A DNA stretch of 64,000 nt from G963555815 sp965249615 [NCBI: bacterium] (GCA_965249615.1 CBDFMI010000006.1:620001-684000); one strand, 5' to 3'; counted from the stretch's first letter, positions 8,800 through 17,684 are shown. Program-made: numbers and translations. Notes: a model not told the origin generated them from the sequence alone.

Positions 8800-9810
8800 A
8801 TGAAGCAAAAAATTCTGGATTGGTTGGTTTGTCCCCGCTGCCATAATCCCTTTCTCCCTCCAGAGATCCAAGAGGAGAACCGTGGGGAGATCGAGCGAGG
8901 AGTTCTGCCTTGCGGGGTCTGTGGGGCGCGCTATCCCATCCTGCGCGGGGTCCCCCGGCTCTTGCACGAAGATTTCGAAGGCTACACAGAGAGTTTTGGG
9001 ATCCAGTGGCAGCGGTACGAGGTGCAAAGACCCGATGAGGACCGGGCGACCTTCTTCGCGAAAACCGGATTTCACCCTGAGGGGCTTCGAGGCGCCCTCG
9101 TCCTCGACGCCGGTTGCGGGAGCGGGCGCTATGCCGTCCAGGCGGCGGAACTCGGGGCTGAGATACTGGCTGTCGACGGAAGTGCGGCGGTCGAGAAGGC
9201 GAGGGAGGTCTGCCGGGGGCTGCCGAAGGTCCACGTGATTCAGGGAGACCTTGTCCGACACCCCTTCCGCCCAAACCTCTTTGACCGCATCTTCTCCATC
9301 GGCGTCCTCGACCATACGCCGGACACCCGCCAGGCCTTTCGGGCACTCGCCCCCCTCCTGAGGCAGGGTGGGGAGATGGCCATCTGGCTTTACCGAAGAA
9401 ATTGGGCCTTCCAGGAGGCCCTGAACTCGGCGGCCCGGGCCATCACGACCCGCCTCGGGGATCCAGCCCTTCGCGGTCTCGCTTTCGGGGGGGCCGTCCT
9501 GGGAGGGATCCCTGGGCTTCGGACGGTTCTCAGCAAGCTCCTCTGCCTCTCGACACATTCCGACTTCAGGATCCGCCGTTGTGACAATTTTGACTGGTAC
9601 TCCCCACGTTATCAGTTCCACCACACGGAAGAAGAGGTGCTGGGCTGGTTCCAGGAGGCCGGTTTTCAAGAGACACGGGTGCTTCATGGTTCCCTAAAGA
9701 CCGGCCGGCTTTATGACTGGGCCCTTCGACATGACCTCATCATTGGAAGCGGCGTGAATGTTTGGGGAAAATCCGCCGCCGAAAAGGGGCGGGCGCGGTC
9801 CTTCTCATGA
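8800..9810 (+). CDS. SAM-dependent methyltransferase with N-terminal Trm112-like zinc ribbon
   Basis: The 336 residues open with a zinc-ribbon/Trm112-like segment: CPRC at 11-14, CGVC near 48-51, then ARYPILRGVPRLL. A Rossmann methyltransferase follows with SAM motif I VLDAGCGSGRYAVQAA and a post-II GVLDHTPD. The C-terminal FDWYSPRYQFHHTEEEVLGWF is common in methyltransferases of polysaccharide and lipid clusters. It lies 60 bases after the GT4 gene, so a shared glycan role is plausible. The substrate cannot be read from the sequence. Confidence 0.8.
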   Translation: MKQKILDWLVCPRCHNPFLPPEIQEENRGEIERGVLPCGVCGARYPILRGVPRLLHEDFEGYTESFGIQWQRYEVQRPDEDRATFFAKTGFHPEGLRGALVLDAGCGSGRYAVQAAELGAEILAVDGSAAVEKAREVCRGLPKVHVIQGDLVRHPFRPNLFDRIFSIGVLDHTPDTRQAFRALAPLLRQGGEMAIWLYRRNWAFQEALNSAARAITTRLGDPALRGLAFGGAVLGGIPGLRTVLSKLLCLSTHSDFRIRRCDNFDWYSPRYQFHHTEEEVLGWFQEAGFQETRVLHGSLKTGRLYDWALRHDLIIGSGVNVWGKSAAEKGRARSFS

Positions 9811-9905
9811 GGCTTAGATGACACGGGACGGTGGATTGATTGACCCGGAGGCAAAGGGGCATGGGAAGCGGCGCAACCTGCTTGCGCCCGCCCGAGAAAA
9901 AAGAA

Positions 9906-9933
9906 TTGACAAGGTGTCAGGGTGCCTTGTAAT
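9906..9933 (+). promoter_or_regulatory. Candidate sigma70 promoter of the cytochrome bc operon
   Basis: A consensus -35 TTGACA (9906-9911) and a -10-like TGTAAT (9928-9933) are 16 bases apart. About 200 bases of leader separate it from the Rieske start. I see no other gene in 9811-10139. Confidence 0.6.
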
Positions 9934-10139
9934 TTTAAGAAGTAGGGTGTTACATGAGGTTGATGCAGCGAGATGGTGATTGAAGATTTCGGGCGGTTCT
10001 TCCTTGGTCCTGCGAACGATTCCAGTGAAGTTGTCAACAGAGCCTTTTCACCTCCTGAGGGAGGGAAAAAGGTTTTTTTGGCTCGAAGTTTGTGAATTTT
10101 TGCACAGGTTAGACGGGTCCCTACCCTAGGGGAAGCGAG

Positions 10140-10679
10140 GTGACAGAGGCCGCCCAGAAGGCCAAGCTCCCCCCGTCCGGCGTGAGGCGGGAGCGGGATG
10201 AGTTCACTCGGCGCCACTTCTTCTCCGTGGCCGCCTGGGGGAGCTTCTTTGCGGCCTTGGGGATCGGCTCCCTGGGGGCCATCCGCTACATGTATCCCCG
10301 AGTCCTCTTTGAGCCCTCTACTTTATTCAAGGCGGGAAAACCCTCCGAGTTCGTCATGGGCGAAGTGAGCGAGAAGTTTAAGCTCTCCAACAGGGTCTGG
10401 ATCGTCCGCGAGCAGGAGGGTCTTTATGCCCTTTTAGCCGTGTGTACCCATCTTGGTTGTACGCCCAGGTGGCTTCAGTCCGAGGACAAGTTCAAGTGTC
10501 CCTGCCATGGGAGCGGATTTGCCCGGGACGGAGTAAACTTCGAAGGCCCCGCCCCTAGACCCCTCGAGCGGGTCAAGATTACCTTGAATGAAGCGGGGAC
10601 TATCGTCGTCGACAAGGCGAAAAGGTTTCGCAAGGAAAAAGGCGAGTGGTCGGATCCCGAGGCCTTTCTGAGGGTCTAA
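10140..10679 (+). CDS. qcrA: Rieske iron-sulfur protein of a cytochrome bc-type complex
   Basis: A 179-residue Rieske subunit. RRHFFSV at 24-30 before a hydrophobic segment (about 29-50) is a twin-arginine-like signal anchor. The [2Fe-2S] ligands are C102 and H104 in CTHLGC and C120 and H123 in CPCHGSGF. The second box is CPCH, and the extra cysteines C107 and C122 form the usual stabilising disulfide. It passes electrons from quinol at the cytochrome b Qo site to the c-type haems of the complex. The GTG start has no strong ribosome site. First gene of a four-gene respiratory operon. Confidence 0.92.
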   Translation: MTEAAQKAKLPPSGVRRERDEFTRRHFFSVAAWGSFFAALGIGSLGAIRYMYPRVLFEPSTLFKAGKPSEFVMGEVSEKFKLSNRVWIVREQEGLYALLAVCTHLGCTPRWLQSEDKFKCPCHGSGFARDGVNFEGPAPRPLERVKITLNEAGTIVVDKAKRFRKEKGEWSDPEAFLRV

Positions 10680-10705
10680 CAGTGTTTGTAGCCTGAGGTG
10701 TGTCC

Positions 10706-11476
10706 ATGCCGATCCTGAACGATGTTGGTAAAAAGGTCTTCGAGTCCTACGTCTGGAAGTCCATGTTCCGGCACGGCTATGCCGATACCTCCCGGAACCG
10801 GGTCCTCCAGGTCGCAAACAATGTGTGGCTCCACCTCCATCCGGCCAAGATTCGCCGCCATGCCCTTCGGGTCCGGTTCACCTGGTGCATGGGGGGCATC
10901 ACCTTCCTCATGTTCCTGGTCACGGTGGTGACCGGCGTCGCCCTCATGTTCTATTACCGGCCGGTGGGGGAGTTCGCTTATGCCGACTTAAAATATCTGG
11001 AATTTGACGCCCCCTTTGGGATGCTGATGCGGAATATGCACCGCTGGGCGGCCCATGGGATGGTGATTTCCGTCTGGCTACACATGTTTAGGGTCTTCAT
11101 GACGGGGTCCTACAAACCTCCCAGGGAGTTTAACTGGGTCATCGGGGTTCTCCTTCTCACCTTCACCCTGCTCTTGAGTTTCACGGGTTATCTGCTTCCC
11201 TGGGATCAGCTCTCCATCTGGGCGGTGACGGTGGGGACCAATATGGCCAGGTCGACGCCCTTCTTGGGCCACGAGGGGCCCTTTGCAGATTTAGTGGGCG
11301 TGACCCCACGCGTCGACGCCCGCGCCCTCCTCACGGGCGGGACGCTGGTGGGCCCCCCATCCCTCTTACGGTTTTACGTCCTTCACTGCATCGTCATCCC
11401 CATCATCGCGAGCCTTCTCATGATGGTTCACTTCTGGCGCATCCGGAAAGACGGGGGAATCTCCGGGCCCCTTTAG
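10706..11476 (+). CDS. Cytochrome b N-terminal subunit (b6-like)
   Basis: A 256-residue subunit with the four-helix b-haem core: NMHRWAAHGMVISVWLHMFRVF supplies one His of each haem pair, and LHCIVIPIIASLLMMVHFWRIRKDGG the other. The GITFLMFLVTVVTGVALMFYYRP helix comes first. Ending after helix IV plus a short tail makes it b6-like, with the rest of cytochrome b encoded by the next gene. An ATG at 10706 with GAGGTG just upstream is preferred; a GTG at 10700 is in frame. It oxidises quinol in the membrane with the Rieske protein. Confidence 0.92.
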   Translation: MPILNDVGKKVFESYVWKSMFRHGYADTSRNRVLQVANNVWLHLHPAKIRRHALRVRFTWCMGGITFLMFLVTVVTGVALMFYYRPVGEFAYADLKYLEFDAPFGMLMRNMHRWAAHGMVISVWLHMFRVFMTGSYKPPREFNWVIGVLLLTFTLLLSFTGYLLPWDQLSIWAVTVGTNMARSTPFLGHEGPFADLVGVTPRVDARALLTGGTLVGPPSLLRFYVLHCIVIPIIASLLMMVHFWRIRKDGGISGPL

Positions 11477-11513
11477 GGAGTATTCCTTTCTGAGAGGGCA
11501 CTAAAGGCGGACG

Positions 11514-12416
11514 ATGGCTGAAGAAGAAAAAGAGAAATCCGGCGAGCATTCGGCCGCCGAGGGCAAGGCTCACCTGGCTCCTCCTGCCCCGAGCCCTCAG
11601 CCCAAGGGCACACCGGCCGTCCGCACCCCCATGGGTGTGAAGCAGCGGCGCCGCTCGCGAGAGGAGGACAAGGTCCACGTCTGGCCCTATCTCGTGAGGT
11701 CAGAATTCCTTTGCGCCCTGGTCATTATGATCGTGTTGACCATTTGGGCCGTTCTGGTCAACGCCCCTCTGGAAGAGCCCGCCAACCCCGCCGTCACCCC
11801 CAATCCCTCCAAGGCCCCCTGGTATTTTCTGGGGCTTCAGGAGTTGCTGGTCTACTTTGACCCCTGGATCGCAGGGGTGGTGCTGCCGAGTCTCATCATC
11901 CTCGGTCTGATGCTCATCCCTTTTATTGACCTGAACCCGAAAGGCAACGGCTACTTCACCTTCACCGAGCGGAAGTCGGCCGTTGTAATCTTCCTCTTCG
12001 GGTTCCTCTTTCTCTGGATCATCCTCATCACGAATGGGGTCTTTTTACGGGGTCCGGGGTGGAACTTCTTCCTGCCGTGGCAAGCGTGGGACCCCCACAA
12101 GGTCGTGGCCCTGGCAAACGTGGACCTCCCCGACAAGCTCTTCGGCTTCAGGAGCGAGCTTGCGAGCAGCTCGGCCACGTTTCTGACTTCGGGCGCTTTC
12201 CTTACGGGGGCCTCCATCGTGACGGGATATTATTTCCTCGGCGTCCTCTGGTATCTCTACCGCCTGAAGACAGGCGGCTATGAGAACCTGGGGGCCGTCC
12301 GTTATTCCATCAAGGCCTTTCTTTTCCTTACAATGATGGCGCTTCCGATCAAGATGATTCTTCGGATCCTGTTTAACATCAAATACGTCTGGGTGACCCC
12401 CTGGTTCAACATCTGA
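11514..12416 (+). CDS. Cytochrome b C-terminal subunit (subunit IV-like, extended)
   Basis: A 300-residue protein carrying the C-terminal helices of cytochrome b. The Qo-site segment reads SKAPWYFLGLQELLVYFDPW, where the PEWY motif of canonical cytochrome b appears as APWY. Helices follow at VLPSLIILGLMLIPFIDLN and VVIFLFGFLFLWIILIT. Two features exceed a plain subunit IV: a charged, Pro-rich cytoplasmic N-terminal extension of about 60 residues, and two more C-terminal helices (TGASIVTGYYFLGVLWYLY and KAFLFLTMMALPIKMILRI). It lies 37 bases after the b6-like gene and should form one cytochrome b with it. Confidence 0.88.
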   Translation: MAEEEKEKSGEHSAAEGKAHLAPPAPSPQPKGTPAVRTPMGVKQRRRSREEDKVHVWPYLVRSEFLCALVIMIVLTIWAVLVNAPLEEPANPAVTPNPSKAPWYFLGLQELLVYFDPWIAGVVLPSLIILGLMLIPFIDLNPKGNGYFTFTERKSAVVIFLFGFLFLWIILITNGVFLRGPGWNFFLPWQAWDPHKVVALANVDLPDKLFGFRSELASSSATFLTSGAFLTGASIVTGYYFLGVLWYLYRLKTGGYENLGAVRYSIKAFLFLTMMALPIKMILRILFNIKYVWVTPWFNI

Positions 12417-12441
12417 GGCTCGCGGGCCGAGGGGTTCCTTG

Positions 12442-15030
12442 ATGCCTCGCGTCGAACGCACCTCCTACGCACGCCGGTTCTTCTTCATCAGTCTGCTGCT
12501 GCTCGGTTCCATCTTGTGGGCGGCGTGGGACGAGATCGAAGGTCGGCGTCCCTGGAAGAAATACCAACGGGAATTCAACCGCCTGGAGATCACCAAGGTA
12601 GAGGGAGACTATGAGAAGGAACGCGGGCGAGTGGGGGAGGAGAGCGCCAGGCTCAGGGAGGAGATCGCCCGTCAGTCAGAGACCCTCCGATATGACGAGG
12701 ACTATCTGTCCGCCCAAGCACAGCTCGAGAGGGCGCAGGGGCGGCTTCAAGACGTTGAGATCGAGAAGCAGTTCACCCGAAGTGAGTTGGATGAGGCGTA
12801 CTACGAGTATCGACATGCCTTGGAGGGAGGGGCCACAGGCGTCTCCGAGCGGGCCCAAGTGGACCTGCTGGAGGAACAGATAAGGGGCCTGGAGGCGACC
12901 GAAGCGCGTCTCGCAGCCGAGCGGGATGAGACCCGCCAAAATGTTCGTTCCTTGGAGGATCCCCTAAAGGATCTGGAGGTGGAGCATCGCGAGGGCACCC
13001 AGAAGCTCGACGGGCTAGAGCGCCGCCTGACGGCCATCCAAGGCCGGACCCCGGAAATTCAGCAGATCGTTATCCGCGGGGCTCAGCGCAACCCCTTTGG
13101 AGAACCCGTCTTCATCGTCGACCGCTGTCAGACCTGCCATTTGGCCGTGGACCGGTCGGGCTTCGATGATTTTCCCGCCCCCTTCCAGACCCATCCTCAG
13201 CGGGAGCTCCTCCTTGGGAAACACCCGGTTGAGGAGTTCGGCTGCACGCTCTGCCACCAAGGCCAAGGTGAAGCCCTCAATAGCTTGGAAAAGGCGCACG
13301 GCGAGGTGGAGTTCTGGGAGAGGCCCCTTCTGAGGGGCCCGGCCCTTGAGTCTTCCTGCCGGAAATGCCACGAGGGAGTGGCGGACATACCGGGGGCCCC
13401 CGTCATCTCCCAGGGAAAGCGTCTGTTCGTCGAGCTCGGCTGCACCGCTTGTCATCTGGCCAAGGGATATGAAGATGTCCAAAAGGTGGGCCCCTCTCTT
13501 CTGAAGTCCAGCCAAAAATTTCGTCCGGAGTGGATCGTCCCTTGGATCGTGCGTCCGAAGGACTTTTTGCCCAAGACCCGTATGCCCTTCTTCAGTCTGA
13601 CTGAGGAAGAGTCCATGGCCATCGCCGCTTTTCTCCAAAAATCCACCGAGGGTGCGGGCCCCCCCGGGCCCCTTCATTTTGAGCCGGGCCCGGACCCTGA
13701 GGCGCAGGCGGCAGAGGGAGCGGTTCTCTTCCGAGAGCGCGGCTGCCTTGGGTGTCACGTTGTTGATGGGGAAGGGGGAGATTTCGCGCCGGACCTCAGC
13801 CAGGTGGCCGCCAAGGTCAACCCCGACTGGCTCGTGAACTGGATAAAAGACCCCAAGGCCTATGACCCGGAGACCACGATGCCGAGCCTTCGCCTCTCCG
13901 ATGAGGAGGCGCAGGCCATCACCGCCTTCCTCCTGACAAAGGGAGAGCCGCGCCGCCCAAGGCCCGCCCTTGAGGCCCAGTTACAGGACCCTCAACAGGT
14001 GGCGGCCGGCGGGCGGCTGGTCGAGCAGATGGGCTGTTATGCCTGTCATCACATCGCGGGGACTGAGGACCTCAGCCGTCCAAGCGTCGAGCTCACCACC
14101 TTCGCCAATAAGAGGACAGAGGAACTCGACTTTGGAAACGTGCTCGACATCCCCGATACGTGGGAAGCCTGGACCTTTGCCAAGCTCAAGAACCCCCGGA
14201 TCTTCAGCGCCGGCCGAATCATCATGCGAATGCCGAACTTTGACCTGAGCGACGCTGAGGCGACGGCCCTCCTGACCCTCCTTCGGGGCCTCAACGGAGA
14301 CGAGATCCCAGGGGAGTTCCTTGACCACCTCACCCCCCGTGAGGCGACCCTGGAACGAGGGCGTCAACTGGCGGACCACTACAACTGCGTCGGGTGCCAT
14401 GTCATCGAAGGAAAGGGGGGAGAGATCCAAGAACTCTATGAGGACGCCTCCCTCGCCCCTCCCTCCCTAGATGGAGAGGGGGAAAAGGTCCAGCCCCAGT
14501 GGCTCTTCGACTTTTTGAAAAGCCCCACTCCCCTTCGCCCCTGGCTGAAGATCCGGATGCCCTCCTTTGGCCTGACGGACGAGGCGGCCTCTGACCTGGT
14601 CCAATACTTCTCCGCCCAGGATGAGACCCGGGATGCCCCCTATGTCTTTGTGGACGAGGAGGCCATGTCGCCCGGGGTGGTGGCGGTGGGCAAGAAGATC
14701 TTCCAGCAGCTTGAATGCCTGGGGTGCCACGTTCAAACCCCCGGCCAGGCGGCGGCCGATCTTGCGCCCGACCTTTCCCTGGCCCGCCGCCGGCTTCGTC
14801 CCGACTGGCTCGTGAAATGGCTGGAAGACCCACAGCAAGTTCAGCCTGGGACCCGGATGCCCGCCTACTTTTCAGATGGAGAGAGCTTCCTGACTGAGAT
14901 ATGGAATGGGGATGCGGAGAGACAGATTCGGGCCCTTCGAGACTATCTAATGAGATTTGACGGGGGCGAAGGGGAAGTGACGGGCATCCCGCCGGGCGTC
15001 ATTACTGAAATAATTGAAGAAGATGAGTAA
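12442..15030 (+). CDS. Membrane-anchored coiled-coil octahaem c-type cytochrome of the bc operon
   Basis: An 862-residue protein from the ATG at 12442. A single N-terminal membrane segment (about 10-27) anchors it. A charged heptad-rich stretch at about 40-215 predicts a long coiled coil. Eight CXXCH haem motifs follow, starting at residues 229 (CQTCH), 268 (CTLCH), 306 (CRKCH), 334 (CTACH), 435 (CLGCH), 532 (CYACH), 649 (CVGCH) and 759 (CLGCH). From 334 on they sit in repeated monohaem modules, each with a DPKxxxPxTxMP-like methionine-ligand segment (for example KDFLPKTRMPFF, KAYDPETTMPS, QQVQPGTRMPAY). As the last gene of the Rieske/cytochrome b operon it probably replaces cytochrome c1 and may reach a distant periplasmic acceptor. 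The coiled coil is unusual. Confidence 0.88.
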   Translation: MPRVERTSYARRFFFISLLLLGSILWAAWDEIEGRRPWKKYQREFNRLEITKVEGDYEKERGRVGEESARLREEIARQSETLRYDEDYLSAQAQLERAQGRLQDVEIEKQFTRSELDEAYYEYRHALEGGATGVSERAQVDLLEEQIRGLEATEARLAAERDETRQNVRSLEDPLKDLEVEHREGTQKLDGLERRLTAIQGRTPEIQQIVIRGAQRNPFGEPVFIVDRCQTCHLAVDRSGFDDFPAPFQTHPQRELLLGKHPVEEFGCTLCHQGQGEALNSLEKAHGEVEFWERPLLRGPALESSCRKCHEGVADIPGAPVISQGKRLFVELGCTACHLAKGYEDVQKVGPSLLKSSQKFRPEWIVPWIVRPKDFLPKTRMPFFSLTEEESMAIAAFLQKSTEGAGPPGPLHFEPGPDPEAQAAEGAVLFRERGCLGCHVVDGEGGDFAPDLSQVAAKVNPDWLVNWIKDPKAYDPETTMPSLRLSDEEAQAITAFLLTKGEPRRPRPALEAQLQDPQQVAAGGRLVEQMGCYACHHIAGTEDLSRPSVELTTFANKRTEELDFGNVLDIPDTWEAWTFAKLKNPRIFSAGRIIMRMPNFDLSDAEATALLTLLRGLNGDEIPGEFLDHLTPREATLERGRQLADHYNCVGCHVIEGKGGEIQELYEDASLAPPSLDGEGEKVQPQWLFDFLKSPTPLRPWLKIRMPSFGLTDEAASDLVQYFSAQDETRDAPYVFVDEEAMSPGVVAVGKKIFQQLECLGCHVQTPGQAAADLAPDLSLARRRLRPDWLVKWLEDPQQVQPGTRMPAYFSDGESFLTEIWNGDAERQIRALRDYLMRFDGGEGEVTGIPPGVITEIIEEDE

Positions 15031-15052
15031 AGAGGACTAAAAAACGCCTTCC

Positions 15053-15775
15053 TTAAAACCCGACGATGGGCTTTTGGACCAAGATCTCTCTAAAGTTGCT
15101 TCTCAGAAAATAGAAATAGAGAACCTTGAAACCCTTAAAGAGTTTCATGATCTCCCCGTTGTGATAGTTGTGCCGGGCAGCGATCTTTGTCTCTTTGGGG
15201 AGAAACTCCACGTGTTCTCGATCCATGATCCGATAGTCCCAACCCTCCGAGTCTCCGTTCGTCTTTCTCATGCTGAAGAAGGAGAGGAGAAGGCCCCCGT
15301 CCTTCATCGATCTATTGATCCGCTGGATAAACGAATGGGCGTGTCTTGACTCCAGGTGGTCCAGGACATCCCAGCAGAGTACACCCGCCAAGGAGCCGTC
15401 AGGATAATTGAACCCCCTCATCACTTTCTCGTAGAGTTCGTCCTCGGAAGACTCGGATTCTTCCGCATTTTCTTCTTTGTCTGCTGCCGCGATTCGAGGA
15501 AGGGTCTGCAAAAGGTCGAAGACATGGACCTTGAAGCCGTGGTCGCAAAAGAACTGGATATTGTCCCCCTTCACCCCGCCCAAATCCAGGATGGCCGGCT
15601 GTTCCTCCCTAGCCAGCATGTTCAGGAACACTTTTAGGGCTTCGCTCGTCTGAACCCGAGGGGGCATCTGGGGTTCTACCCTCTTGGGAGCAGGATTAGA
15701 CGTGAGAAAATTTTTCCAGAGGAAGATCTCGCTGACGTATTCGTCAGCCCATGCACTCTTGCGGCGACGTCCCAA
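15053..15775 (-). CDS. Class I SAM-dependent methyltransferase-like protein
   Basis: A 240-residue protein from a TTG start with AGAGGG upstream. AILDLGGVKGDNIQFFCDHGFKVHVFDL resembles SAM motif I and II, although the usual GxGxG is GGVKG. GVLCWDVLDHLE fits the post-II strand, and DGGLLLSFFSM the motif III region. An acidic insert (EENAEESESSEDE, near 100-112) is odd. It lies 32 bases after the bactofilin gene on the same strand, so a cell-surface role is possible. Substrate unknown. Confidence 0.65.
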   Translation of the reverse strand: MGRRRKSAWADEYVSEIFLWKNFLTSNPAPKRVEPQMPPRVQTSEALKVFLNMLAREEQPAILDLGGVKGDNIQFFCDHGFKVHVFDLLQTLPRIAAADKEENAEESESSEDELYEKVMRGFNYPDGSLAGVLCWDVLDHLESRHAHSFIQRINRSMKDGGLLLSFFSMRKTNGDSEGWDYRIMDREHVEFLPKETKIAARHNYHNGEIMKLFKGFKVLYFYFLRSNFREILVQKPIVGF

Positions 15776-15807
15776 AGGTCCCTCTTTCAGGGTCCCCTGA
15801 AAGGACC

Positions 15808-16341
15808 CTATTTGTTAGACTCCTTGCCTGCCTTCAGGATTACTGTCGGCCTGCCCTCCGGGGCTTTGTCCTCCCTCAGGGGCAGCGGGCCTTTGGGGCT
15901 TTTCTCGGGAATCCCCTTTGAGGCCCCGGATCCTTGCTGGACCATATCCACGGAACCCTTGAAATTTGCCCCATCGGCAATGACGACCCTGGGTGCCCGG
16001 ATATCCCCTAGGAGCGACCCAGATTCCTTGATCTCCATCAGGTCCGTGGCCTCGACGTTGCCCTCTACTTGTCCGATGACGGTGACCGTCTTGGCCAGGA
16101 TTTCCGCATGGACCTTCCCGCTCGAGCCAATGGTGAGCTGGTGATTGCGAAGTTCAACCCGTCCCTCCACCCGGCCCTCGATGGTGAGGTTTTCGTCTCC
16201 CGTCAACTCCCCCTTGATGACGACCGTCTTACCTATCTTCACGTTCGCATCCACGTTCATATCAACGCGGGGCCGAGAGCTCGACGTGACCTTTGTGTCG
16301 GGCGTAGCAGGGGTAGTCGGGGGAGTGCTCTTGGACCACAT
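15808..16341 (-). CDS. Bactofilin (polymer-forming cytoskeletal protein)
   Basis: A 177-residue bactofilin (DUF583). The core at about 35-130 is a run of short right-handed beta-helix repeats with the hallmark spacing: VVIKGELTGDENLTIEG, VEGRVELRNHQLTIGSSG, VHAEILAKTVTVIGQVEG, ESGSLLGDIRAPRVVIADGA. It is flanked by a Ser/Thr/Pro-rich N-terminus and a basic, Pro-rich C-terminus. Bactofilins polymerise without nucleotide and place cell-wall or polysaccharide enzymes. A small hairpin (GGGTCC/GGACCC) separates it from the methyltransferase gene downstream. Confidence 0.9.
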   Translation of the reverse strand: MWSKSTPPTTPATPDTKVTSSSRPRVDMNVDANVKIGKTVVIKGELTGDENLTIEGRVEGRVELRNHQLTIGSSGKVHAEILAKTVTVIGQVEGNVEATDLMEIKESGSLLGDIRAPRVVIADGANFKGSVDMVQQGSGASKGIPEKSPKGPLPLREDKAPEGRPTVILKAGKESNK

Positions 16342-16483
16342 GGGTGATTCCTCCTCTTGCTTCTATCCATTGTTCTTACAAACCTTTTGAAATCAAAAGG
16401 ATTTCCGCCTATTCGCCAGTCATGGGCCATCATGGGCCAGGATAGCACCCCAGAAAAAGCTCAGACCGGTGCCCGGCAACGCC

Positions 16484-16663
16484 TCAACGGCGCTGAGCCC
16501 GGATGGCCCTTGCGCGCTTGGCCCTTTTGCGAACACTCGGTTTCTCATAGCTTCGCCTCCTACGCAACTCCTTGAAGATCCCTTCTTTGTCCATCTTCTT
16601 CTTCAAGGAGCGAATGGCGCGCTCTAGATTGTCGTCGACCCTAACTGCCAGTGGATCCGGCAC
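16484..16663 (-). CDS. rpsU: 30S ribosomal protein S21
   Basis: A 59-codon gene read from the minus strand. It translates as [20 protein letters not shown], then [20 protein letters not shown], then [19 protein letters not shown]. This is the S21 pattern: V.V....E.ALR.FKR...K.G...E...R..YEKPS..R.....A. The GTG start has an ideal ribosome site (GAGGAGGGG, 3-9 bases upstream). S21 joins the 30S platform near the 16S 3' end. About 260 bases separate it from the next gene upstream. I see no convincing gene there, only room for its promoter. Confidence 0.93.
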   Translation of the reverse strand: MPDPLAVRVDDNLERAIRSLKKKMDKEGIFKELRRRRSYEKPSVRKRAKRARAIRAQRR

Positions 16664-16922
16664 AGCCCCTCCTCAATTTCTTTGTGCTCCAAAATAACCG
16701 AACCTGGCGCGTTTTCCACAACTTCCCACAACGATAAGACCGGGTTCTGTCCTCACCTATGACGAAAACATTTTCACTGTAGCGTATCAATATGACACAC
16801 TCTCCATTTTCGGTCAAGAGTCTCCTCGGCAGGGCCGATGGGGTTCCGCTACCTTCCTCCGGTTCCAGCCTGGCCTTAGTGATTTCAAGGGTTTTTCCCC
16901 GGAGGCCTCTCTCGCTCACACC

Positions 16923-17684
16923 CTAGAGCGCTAGCTCAAGGCCATCGTAGGCGAGCTTCACCCCCGCGGGGAGGGAGGCGTTGGCCGCTTCGTAGTCTAC
17001 GTCGTGGCTCATGTGGGTCAGGTAGGTCTGGGCGGCGCCCAGCCGCAGGGCCACGCGAGAGGCCGCATCGAGGGTCATATGGGATGGATGGGGTTTCGTG
17101 CGCAAGGCGTCCAGGATGAGAACGGTGAGCCCCTCCATGAGCCCCAGCGTCTCCTCGGGGATTTGCACGCAGTCGGTCAGGTAGGCAAAAGGGCCAAAGC
17201 GAAAACCCAGGACTGCCCCTCCGGGCCCGTGGTCTGCCGGAAGGGGGATGACCTCCTGGCCGAAGAGACGAAAGGGGCCCTCAATGACCTCTGAGGTGAG
17301 TTGAGGGCGGAACAGCCCTGAACCGTCGTCGTTGAAGATATAGTTGAAGACGTGATGAAGGCGGGCCATCGTCTCGCGGGAGCCGAAGCAGGGGATCCCC
17401 CCTTTTTGGAGCAGGTTATACACCCGAAGCTCGTCGATGCCGTGGATGTGGTCGGCGTGAGCGTGGGTATAGAGGACGGCATCGACGCGAGGAATCTTGT
17501 GTTCCAGGGCCTGTTGGCGAAGGTCTGTGGTCGTATCGATCAAGACACCCCGGTCCTCCCACTGCAGCCAGATGGAGGCTCGAAGCCTTCGGTTGCGGGG
17601 GTGGTCTGAGGTGCAGACAGAACAGCGGCAGCCAATGCTCGGGACCCCGGTGGAGGTCCCACAGCCGAGGACGATGACCTTCAC
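16923..17684 (-). CDS. MBL-fold metallohydrolase, PhnP-like
   Basis: A 253-residue metallo-beta-lactamase-fold hydrolase. The N-terminus has GCGTSTGVPSIGCRCSVCTS, including the Cys-rich insert (CRCSVC) that binds an extra zinc in PhnP-type cyclic phosphodiesterases. Metal ligands are THAHADHIHGID (HxHxDH), D in YLTDC, and late His residues in TYLTHMSHDVDY. Likely substrates are cyclic phosphates, but this subgroup is broad. The GTG start overlaps the ltaE stop (GTGA), so the two are probably co-transcribed. Confidence 0.8.
   Translation of the reverse strand: MKVIVLGCGTSTGVPSIGCRCSVCTSDHPRNRRLRASIWLQWEDRGVLIDTTTDLRQQALEHKIPRVDAVLYTHAHADHIHGIDELRVYNLLQKGGIPCFGSRETMARLHHVFNYIFNDDGSGLFRPQLTSEVIEGPFRLFGQEVIPLPADHGPGGAVLGFRFGPFAYLTDCVQIPEETLGLMEGLTVLILDALRTKPHPSHMTLDAASRVALRLGAAQTYLTHMSHDVDYEAANASLPAGVKLAYDGLELAL

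Noticed and set aside
15776-15812. Hairpin GGGTCC/GGACCC between bactofilin and the methyltransferase as a terminator
   Set aside because: It has only 6 pairs and no T-run, and it overlaps the methyltransferase ribosome site. At most it could modulate translation.
16641-16919. A 92-residue minus-strand ORF upstream of rpsU
   Set aside because: It overlaps rpsU in another frame, shows no recognisable domain and occupies the likely promoter region.
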